From assembly GCA_016208645.1 (NCBI GenBank), contig JACQXP010000574.1:1-11632 (forward strand): a stretch of DNA of 11,632 nt. The letters run 5' to 3'. Position 1 is the stretch's first letter. Each line of letters begins with the position of its first letter. The notes beneath the pieces were generated by a model. It was not told the origin of the DNA, ran no database searches, and worked only from the letters and a program-made list of their open reading frames with translations. Positions 6,225 to 11,031 of the stretch are shown here, one piece after another. This DNA comes from Candidatus Methylomirabilota bacterium. GTDB lineage: Bacteria > Methylomirabilota > Methylomirabilia > Methylomirabilales > 2-02-FULL-66-22. Position numbers and translations under genes: made by a program.

Positions 6225-6974
6225 ATGCAGACCGAGAATAAGAAGCACGAACGCCTGCTGGAGCCGATCCGGGCCGGGGAGATAATCGAGGGACCGGAAG
6301 AGATGAGCGAGGAATATCGCACGCACCTCGTGAACCTGATGCAGATGCAGGCCGACTCCGAACTCTCGGGCGGCTTCGGCTACGTCCCCTGGATCGTGAA
6401 GGGACCGACCGTGCCCGAGATGCTGGCCGTGGCCACCATCGTCAAGGACGAGGTGCGCCACGCGCGAGTCATGTACCGGCTGCTGGCGGACTTGGGCATC
6501 AATCCCGAGGAGAAGATCCGGCAGACGGATCTGACGCTTCGCGTCTCCGGCGACCAGGATCTGGGCACGGCGCGGGCCGCGGGCGACAAACGGGTGAACA
6601 TCTTCGGCCGGCCGAATTCGCCGAAGAACAAGGTCTACCGGGAGCTGCGCCTGAAGATCCGGGAGAACGACGAGGTCCGCCGCGCCTTCGCCGCGGAAGT
6701 GAAGGAAATGCTGGCCGGCGATCCGGCCACCCACGAGGATTGCCAGCAGGCGCTCAACCGATGGTACATCCGGACCATGAACATCTTCGGCCGGCCGAAT
6801 TCGCCGAAGAACAAGGTCTACCGGGAGCTGCGCCTGAAGATCCGGGAGAACGACGAGGTCCGCCGCGCCTTCGCCGCGGAAGTGAAGGAAATCGCCGAGC
6901 CCCTGGGGTTGAGCCTGCCAGCCTGGAGGCCCAAGTGGGAGGAACTGCCGCAGGAGGCGGTCATTCCGGGCTGA
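6225..6974 (+). CDS. PaaA-like di-iron (COG3396) oxygenase subunit, internally rearranged
   Basis: 249 aa against about 300-330 for PaaA. PaaA is the catalytic di-iron subunit of phenylacetyl-CoA 1,2-epoxidase. The N-terminal half carries one half of the metal site: E46 (QADSE) and E76-x2-H79 (KDEVRHARVMY). The C-terminal part CQQALNRWYIRTMNIFGRPNSP and ENDEVRRAF matches E. coli PaaA (AINRFWWPALMMFGPNDDNSP, NDELRQRF; from memory). The middle, which should hold the W-A-D...EExxH second half, is missing. Residues 125-162 are instead an exact copy of residues 186-223, encoded by a perfect 115-bp direct repeat. As written it cannot complete a di-iron site. No paaB, C, D or E is nearby, so it may have been a stand-alone PaaA-like oxygenase even before the change. 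Start ATG 6225 with GGGGAG 8 nt upstream. It is either an assembly error or a real recent duplication. Confidence 0.8.
   Translation: MQTENKKHERLLEPIRAGEIIEGPEEMSEEYRTHLVNLMQMQADSELSGGFGYVPWIVKGPTVPEMLAVATIVKDEVRHARVMYRLLADLGINPEEKIRQTDLTLRVSGDQDLGTARAAGDKRVNIFGRPNSPKNKVYRELRLKIRENDEVRRAFAAEVKEMLAGDPATHEDCQQALNRWYIRTMNIFGRPNSPKNKVYRELRLKIRENDEVRRAFAAEVKEIAEPLGLSLPAWRPKWEELPQEAVIPG
6595..6709 (+). repeat. 115-bp perfect direct repeat, copy 1
   Basis: Identical base for base to 6778-6892, at an offset of 183 bp (61 codons, in frame). It begins TGAACATCTTCGGCCGGCCG and ends GTGAAGGAAAT. This copy sits where the middle of PaaA homologues would be. Confidence 0.95.
6778..6892 (+). repeat. 115-bp perfect direct repeat, copy 2 (likely original location)
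   Basis: Second copy, in the position where PaaA homologues carry the corresponding sequence (MNIFGRP...SP...END), after the NRWYIRT helix. No synonymous differences from copy 1, so the duplication is very recent or artefactual. Confidence 0.95.
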
Positions 6975-6986
6975 CCGGCTAAGAGC

Positions 6987-7110
6987 GTTCGCCAGTTCGG
7001 GTGTTCGGGGCACCCACGCCACGGCGGTGGGCATCCGCCGCTGTGCCGTGGGTCCCGGTGGTTCCAGGACGACCGAACCACCGAACGCACGAACTACCGA
7101 ACGCATGAAC
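6987..7110 (+). repeat. Intergenic element B: inverted octamer arrays around a GC hairpin
   Basis: Left side: GTTCG at 6987, 6995, 7003 (exact period 8). Right side: CGAAC at 7074, 7082, 7090, 7098 and TGAAC at 7106 (exact period 8), i.e. the reverse complement unit. Segment 6995-7008 matches the reverse complement of 7073-7086 at 12 of 14 positions. The centre holds a GC hairpin (CCACGG 7019-7024 with CCGTGG 7046-7051, and an alternative GGCGG/CCGCC stem). It fills much of the 210-nt gap between the PaaA-like gene and the first dehydrogenase gene. Same plan as element A with a different octamer. Confidence 0.7.
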
Positions 7111-7184
7111 GTCACGGGGAAAGAGACGAGTTCTACCGAAGTTGTGACTGGTTAGACACGGCGAAGGGAATGAACGAGGGAGTG

Positions 7185-8045
7185 ATGACGATCGGCGTGG
7201 TCGGTGCCGGCACCATGGGCGCCGGGATCGCCCAGGTGGCCATCCTGGGGGGATGCCGTGTCCTCCTCCACGATGCCCTCGAGGCGGCCCTGGCCAAAGG
7301 GCGATCCCGCATCGCCCAGAGCGTGAGCCGTGCCGTGGAGCGGGGCCACGTCCAGGCGGATGCGGCCGAAGAGGCCCTGAGCCGGCTGGAGGCGATCACC
7401 CATCTCACGGAGATGCGTGACGCCGAGTGCATCATCGAGGCGGCGCCCGAGGATCTGTCCCTCAAGCAGCGGCTGTTCGCGGAGCTGGACGGGTTCGCCG
7501 ATCCCGGCGCGATCCTGGCGACGAACACCTCGTCCCTCTCCATCACGGCCATCGCCGGCGCGACGACGCGTCCGGACCGCGTGGTCGGCATGCATTTCTT
7601 CAACCCGGTTCCGGCCATGGCCCTGGTGGAGGTGGTGGCCGGGCAGCGGACGGATGCTGGTGTGGTCGAAAAGACGATGGCCCTGGCACGCCGCCTCAGC
7701 AAGACCCCGGTTCGGGCCAAGGACACCCCCGGCTTCATCGTCAACCGGATCGCGCGCCACTTTTCGCTGGAGGCCCTGCGCATCCTGGGGGAGGGCAGGG
7801 TCACTCATGATCAGATTGACCGCGTGATGAAGGGGGCCGGCCGGTTTCGCATGGGGCCCTTCGAGCTGATGGACCTCATCGGGATTGACGTCAACTTTGC
7901 CGTGAGCCGGTCGGTGTACGAGGCGTTCTTCCACGACCCGCGCTTCCGCCCGCACCCCATCCAGCAGCGCATGGTGGAGTCCGGCCTCCTGGGGCGGAAG
8001 ACCGGTCGCGGCTTCTACGAGTATCCGGAGAACCCGAGGGCTTAG
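7185..8045 (+). CDS. paaH: 3-hydroxyacyl-CoA dehydrogenase, catalytic module (PaaH-type)
   Basis: 286 aa, the size of a single-module 3-hydroxyacyl (3-hydroxybutyryl-type) CoA dehydrogenase. It oxidises 3-hydroxyacyl-CoA to 3-oxoacyl-CoA with NAD+, the step after the crotonase. Visible: Rossmann GAGTMG (7-12), IEAAPEDLSLKQRLFAELD, catalytic S116 (NTSSLS), H137 in MHFFNPVPAM, E149 of the His-Glu pair, N187 in TPGFIVNR, C-terminal helical domain with MGPFELMDLIGID and LGRKTGRGFYEY. Start: ATG 7185 has GAGG 5 nt upstream (7176-7179) and begins directly with the first beta strand; an upstream ATG at 7170 (five residues longer) has its purine run too close. E. coli PaaH (about 475 aa) is a long protein; here the following gene seems to supply the other half. 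Confidence 0.93.
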   Translation: MTIGVVGAGTMGAGIAQVAILGGCRVLLHDALEAALAKGRSRIAQSVSRAVERGHVQADAAEEALSRLEAITHLTEMRDAECIIEAAPEDLSLKQRLFAELDGFADPGAILATNTSSLSITAIAGATTRPDRVVGMHFFNPVPAMALVEVVAGQRTDAGVVEKTMALARRLSKTPVRAKDTPGFIVNRIARHFSLEALRILGEGRVTHDQIDRVMKGAGRFRMGPFELMDLIGIDVNFAVSRSVYEAFFHDPRFRPHPIQQRMVESGLLGRKTGRGFYEYPENPRA

Positions 8046-8093
8046 GGGTTTGGCTCACAATTCCGGCGAGGGATTTCCCAGAAGATCTCCTGG

Positions 8094-8146
8094 TCCCCTC
8101 ATCCCTTCCTTCTCCCCCCGGGGGGAGAAGGTGAGGTTGAGGGGGA
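8094..8146. repeat. REP-like palindromic element between the two dehydrogenase genes
   Basis: A perfect 24-bp palindrome (8108-8131, CCTTCTCCCCCC followed by its reverse complement) is extended by imperfect outer arms (TCCCCTCAT on the left, TGAGGTTGAGGGGGA on the right). C-rich/G-rich palindromes of this design are scattered between genes in many bacterial genomes. It occupies the centre of the 116-nt gap and would form a very stable RNA hairpin between the two coding halves. Confidence 0.7.
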
Positions 8147-8161
8147 CGTGGAAGGGGCTGC

Positions 8162-8938
8162 ATGGATCGCAACGTCCTGATCCTTGGACAGAGTCCGCTG
8201 GCTGAGGCGCTGGCAGCGCTCATCGGAACGGCAGGGCTCGTGGTTCATCGGCCGCCGGCGTGGCCGGATACCCGGGAGGACCTGGACGCCATCTTCACCG
8301 ACCAGGATCGGCGGGAACACTACCTGCGCCACCTGGGCGAGGCCTACCGGGAGGCCGACGTGGTGATCGAGGCGGAAGCCTCCGAATGGATGGACCCCGA
8401 ACTCCCGGAGCGCACGCTCATCCTCACGGCCGCGCTCGGACACAGCGCGGCCGAGGCTGCGGCCGACATCCACGCCCGCCATCGCGTGGTCGGCTTTGCG
8501 GCGCTGCCTCCCATGCAGAAGGGGCAGGTGGTGGAGTTGGCGGCGACTCCCTGGACCGAGGCGCGCGCCCTGGACCAAGCCGGGGAGTTTTTCCGGAGCG
8601 TGGGGTTGGAGCCGGCGGTGGTGCCCGATGGACCGGGCCTTGTCTTCCCCCGAATCCTCTGCCTGATCATCAACGAGGCGGCCTTCGCCCTGATGGAAGG
8701 AGTGGCCTCGGTCGAGGACATTGACACGGCGATGAAGCTCGGGACGAACTATCCCCTGGGCCCCCTCGAGTGGGCGGATCGCATCGGCCTGGACCAGGTC
8801 CTGGGGGTGCTGGAGGGCTTGCAGGCAGAGTACGGGGAGGACCGGTATCGCGCGGCGCCGCTGCTCCGGCAACTTGTCCGCGCGGGGCATCTGGGGCGGG
8901 CCACGGGGAGGGGATTCTACACCTACACGCAACAGTAG
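8162..8938 (+). CDS. Degenerate 3-hydroxyacyl-CoA dehydrogenase module (PaaH second-half-like, probably non-catalytic)
   Basis: 258 aa. The C-terminal half is clearly 3HCDH: IINEAAFALMEGVASVEDIDTAMKLG, YPLGPLEWADRIGLDQVL, LLRQLVRAGHLGRATGRGFYTY. The N-terminal half keeps the fold pattern but not the chemistry: the GxGxxG loop is GQSPLA (9-14), the catalytic Ser position is Ala, the HFFNP histidine is A113 (VVGFAALPPMQ), the Asn of PGFIVNR is P163; only the Glu (E125, VVEL) remains. Long PaaH proteins (E. coli, Pseudomonas) have a second dehydrogenase-like module with very similar C-terminal motifs (from memory), so this gene looks like that half as a separate protein, probably partnering the 7185-8045 product. 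Start ATG 8162 with GGAAGGGG about 4-10 nt upstream. No frameshift or stop is visible, so it is not a pseudogene. Confidence 0.8.
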   Translation: MDRNVLILGQSPLAEALAALIGTAGLVVHRPPAWPDTREDLDAIFTDQDRREHYLRHLGEAYREADVVIEAEASEWMDPELPERTLILTAALGHSAAEAAADIHARHRVVGFAALPPMQKGQVVELAATPWTEARALDQAGEFFRSVGLEPAVVPDGPGLVFPRILCLIINEAAFALMEGVASVEDIDTAMKLGTNYPLGPLEWADRIGLDQVLGVLEGLQAEYGEDRYRAAPLLRQLVRAGHLGRATGRGFYTYTQQ

Positions 8939-8947
8939 TTGCGCCCT

Positions 8948-8975
8948 ATTTCGGATTTCGAATTTCGGATTTCGA
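8948..8975 (+). repeat. Left heptamer array, ATTTCGR x4
   Basis: Four exact-period heptamers: ATTTCGG, ATTTCGA, ATTTCGG, ATTTCGA, starting 10 nt after the upstream stop codon. Its reverse complement occurs at 9378-9405, at the other end of the four-helix-bundle gene. The two 28-bp arms differ only at the variable seventh base in the inner units. Confidence 0.9.
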
Positions 8976-9021
8976 ATTTTTCCGAAGAAACTCGCGGGTT
9001 GGGGTGAGATGAGAGGACAAG

Positions 9022-9408
9022 ATGGACCGTGAGGCGCTGAAGCGCCGGACTAAAGCGCTCGCCCTGCAGGTCGTCAGATTCGTTGGCAGTATGCCTGGGA
9101 ACGCTGTAGCGCGGACCCTTGGGCACCAGCTTCTCCGGTCTGGCACCTCGGTTGGCGCCAATTACCGAGCGGCCTGCAGGGCCCGATCCCGAGCAGACTT
9201 CATCTCCAAAATCGGCGTTGTTGAGGAGGAAGCCGATGAGACGTTGTACTGGTTGGAGGTCATCAGTGAGTCGGGCGTTGTCAAGCCCGACGGCACTTCG
9301 GCCCTGATTGCGGAGGCGCAGGAGCTGGTCGCCATATTCACCGCTGCCGGCCGGACAACAAAGGCCCGTAGTCAAATCCGAAATTCGAAATTCGAAATCC
9401 GAAATTGA
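9022..9408 (+). CDS. Four-helix-bundle protein, S23/23S rRNA intervening-sequence family
   Basis: 128 aa, normal for the family (about 115-130). Signature segments: KALALQVVRFVGSMP (helix 1), LGHQLLRSGTSVGANYRAACRARSRADFISKIGVVEEEADETLYWLEVI (helices 2-3 with the highly conserved RSGTSVGANYRAA), then a last helix SALIAEAQELVAIF. The molecular role of these proteins is not established; homologues occur in 23S rRNA intervening sequences and as the Avd accessory protein of diversity-generating retroelements, which bind nucleic acid. Start ATG 9022 with GAGAGGA upstream (9011-9017). The last nine residues (IRNSKFEIRN region) are encoded by the right heptamer array, so the repeat has become the C-terminus. 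The flanking inverted arrays suggest the gene arrived as a small cassette. It is unrelated in function to its catabolic neighbours. Confidence 0.88.
   Translation: MDREALKRRTKALALQVVRFVGSMPGNAVARTLGHQLLRSGTSVGANYRAACRARSRADFISKIGVVEEEADETLYWLEVISESGVVKPDGTSALIAEAQELVAIFTAAGRTTKARSQIRNSKFEIRN
9378..9405 (+). repeat. Right heptamer array, YCGAAAT x4 (inverse of the left array)
   Basis: Heptamers CCGAAAT, TCGAAAT, TCGAAAT, CCGAAAT, plus a degenerate TGAAAAT (9406-9412) that overlaps the four-helix stop codon and the ATG of the next gene. Reverse complement of the left array at 8948-8975. Confidence 0.9.
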
Positions 9409-9410
9409 AA

Positions 9411-9665
9411 ATGAACCGGGTGATTACAGAGGACATGACCATCAAAGACGTTCTGGATCGATATCCGCACTTGTACGGCGTGTTCGAGGATCACGGCCTG
9501 CACTTCTGCGCGGGCTGTTATGTCATGCTGGCCAGCACGATAGGGACGGGGGCCAATTACAGCGGACTCAAACCGGCAGACCGCCAGGCGCTGTTGGCGG
9601 AGTTGAACCGGCTGGCCTTCAGTGATATGCACGAGGCGGGATCCGCGTCCCCCTCCACGGCCTGA
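9411..9665 (+). CDS. DUF1858 small CxxC protein (hybrid-cluster-protein-associated disulfide domain type)
   Basis: 84 aa. The domain pattern ITEDMTIKDVLDRYPHLYGVFEDHGLHFCAGC is that of DUF1858, often annotated as 'hybrid cluster protein-associated redox disulfide' domain, with the C-x2-C pair in HFCAGCYVML. Redox or metal-binding role is presumed from the cysteines; the true function is unknown. Ends with a helical LKPADRQALLAELNRLAF. Start ATG 9411 is chosen because the domain begins at ITEDMTI; a TTG at 9405 would lie within the repeat, and the ATG at 9435 would cut the domain. No Shine-Dalgarno precedes the ATG, since the heptamer array runs up to it; the four-helix stop (9406-9408) is 2 nt upstream, so it may depend on coupled translation. 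Confidence 0.8.
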   Translation: MNRVITEDMTIKDVLDRYPHLYGVFEDHGLHFCAGCYVMLASTIGTGANYSGLKPADRQALLAELNRLAFSDMHEAGSASPSTA

Positions 9666-9739
9666 GGGCCGGGGGCGGGGACGAGAAGCGGGAGCGGGCG
9701 ATGGTCTTAGGAGGGTCTTTCACAAAGGAGGGGGCTATC

Positions 9740-10951
9740 ATGAGGCACGGGTTGTCCAGACACTGGGTGGGGTTGATCGGCCTGGGGCTCCTCCTGGGCC
9801 TGCTCCTGGGAGGCGCGCCGGCGCCGGCCGAGGCCCAGGAGTATCGGATCGGTTTCGTCTCGGCCGTGACCGGGCCAGCGTCGTCTCTGGGAGTCCCGGA
9901 GCGTGACGTGGCCGTTATGCTCCAGAAGGTGATTGACGCCAGAGGAGGGGTCACCGGGCCCGATGGGGTCAAGCACCCGGTGAAGATCCTCATCAACGAC
10001 GATCAGTCCAAGGTGGACGAAACGGTCAAGGCAGTCAAGAGGCTCATTGACGATCAGGTGCAGGTCGTGATCGCCTCCAGCCAGAGCCCCACCAGCCTGG
10101 CCGTCGTCCCGGTGGCCACCGAGGCGAAGACTCCCTTGGTCTCCATGGCGTCCAGCCACGCCATCGTCACCCCCATCAAGGACCGCTTCTGGGTCTTCAA
10201 GACGCCGCAGTCCAACATCCATGTCTCGTTCCACCAGGTGAAATATCTCAAGGCGAAGAAGTACACCAAGATTGCCAGCCTGTACGTGAACGATGCCTTC
10301 GGCGAGGACTCGCGCCGGGGCCTGGCGGAGACGATCAAGGGAACCGACATCCAGGTCGTCTACGAGGACAAGTTTGAGCACACCGATAAGGACATGACGC
10401 CACAGCTCACGAAGGTCAAGGCGAGCGGCGCCCAGGTCCTGATCGTTCACGCCATCCCCCCGTCTGCCTCCATCATCACCAAGAATTTCCGGGACCTGGG
10501 GCTGACCATCCCGCTGATGCACAACCACGGCGTGGGCAACAAGCCGTTCATAGATCTGGCTGGCGGAGCGGCTGAAGGCGTGACCTTCCCCATCGGGAAG
10601 ATGCTGGTGGCAGAGGGTCTGCCCGACGCCGATCCGCAGAAGAAGGTGCTCCTGGATTTCGTCAAGGCGTACGAGGCTGCCACGGGCAAGCCCCGCAGCA
10701 CCTTCGCGGGCCACGCCTGGGACGCGTTACAGATGTCGTTCATCGCCCTCTCCAAATTGAAGGCCAATACGCCGCTGGGGGAGGCCCGGGCCCAGGTGCG
10801 GAACGAATTGGAAAAGATCAAGAATTTCGCCGGCACCGGTGGGATCTTTAACATGTCGGCCGAGGACCACGTGGGTCTCGACGAGCGATCCATGCTCCTG
10901 GTCCGGATCGAGGGTGGGACGTGGAAGTACTTGCCGCCTGAGAAGTGGTGA
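9740..10951 (+). CDS. ABC transporter periplasmic substrate-binding protein, branched-chain amino acid/aromatic acid type (LivK-like)
   Basis: 403 aa, family-typical. Exported solute receptor that delivers its ligand to a LivH/LivM permease. Signal peptide: MRHGLSRHW, hydrophobic LIGLGLLLGLLLGG, cleavage expected after APAEA (about residue 31). Mature part starts EYRIGFVSAVTGPASSLGVPERD, the normal opening of peripla_BP_6 proteins; KILINDDQSKVDETVKAVKRLIDDQVQVVIASSQS and FGEDSRRGLAETIKG follow. Start: ATG 9740 with AAGGAGGGG (9725-9733); the upstream ATG at 9701 would add 13 residues before the signal peptide. The ligand is not defined by sequence; members of this family bind leucine, but also aromatic acids such as benzoate and phenylacetate analogues in catabolic loci, which suits this context. 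Followed by a strong hairpin and the permease gene. Confidence 0.92.
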   Translation: MRHGLSRHWVGLIGLGLLLGLLLGGAPAPAEAQEYRIGFVSAVTGPASSLGVPERDVAVMLQKVIDARGGVTGPDGVKHPVKILINDDQSKVDETVKAVKRLIDDQVQVVIASSQSPTSLAVVPVATEAKTPLVSMASSHAIVTPIKDRFWVFKTPQSNIHVSFHQVKYLKAKKYTKIASLYVNDAFGEDSRRGLAETIKGTDIQVVYEDKFEHTDKDMTPQLTKVKASGAQVLIVHAIPPSASIITKNFRDLGLTIPLMHNHGVGNKPFIDLAGGAAEGVTFPIGKMLVAEGLPDADPQKKVLLDFVKAYEAATGKPRSTFAGHAWDALQMSFIALSKLKANTPLGEARAQVRNELEKIKNFAGTGGIFNMSAEDHVGLDERSMLLVRIEGGTWKYLPPEKW

Positions 10952-10971
10952 GCGACCGGCACTGCCGTTCG

Positions 10972-11014
10972 GCGCGCCGCGGGGAGCCGCGGGACTGACC
11001 TCCCCGCGGCGCGC
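10972..11014 (+). terminator. Strong hairpin between binding-protein and permease genes (partial terminator or mRNA stabiliser)
   Basis: Perfect 15-bp stem, 10972-10986 (GCGCGCCGCGGGGAG) with 11000-11014 (CTCCCCGCGGCGCGC), 13-nt loop, then TGTTTC. The T-run is short, so partial read-through is expected. Such hairpins after the binding-protein gene are a common way to make more receptor than permease. Confidence 0.6.
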
Positions 11015-11031
11015 TGTTTCGGAGGACGATC

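Noticed and set aside
6225..6974. Naming the di-iron protein paaA outright
   Set aside because: Half of the metal site is absent as sequenced and no paaBCDE accompany it, so only a family-level call is justified.
8948..9405. The heptamer arrays as a CRISPR array
   Set aside because: Units are 7 bp with no spacers, and the two arrays are in inverted orientation; no cas genes.
9022..9408. The four-helix gene as part of a diversity-generating retroelement (Avd)
   Set aside because: No reverse transcriptase, template repeat or variable-repeat target is in the window; only the protein family is shared.
9647..9682. GTCCCC/GGGGAC stem with inner CGGCC/GGCCG around the DUF1858 stop codon as a terminator
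   Set aside because: Interrupted stem, no T-run after it, and the next gene has a strong ribosome site 40-60 nt on; likely just GC-rich sequence.
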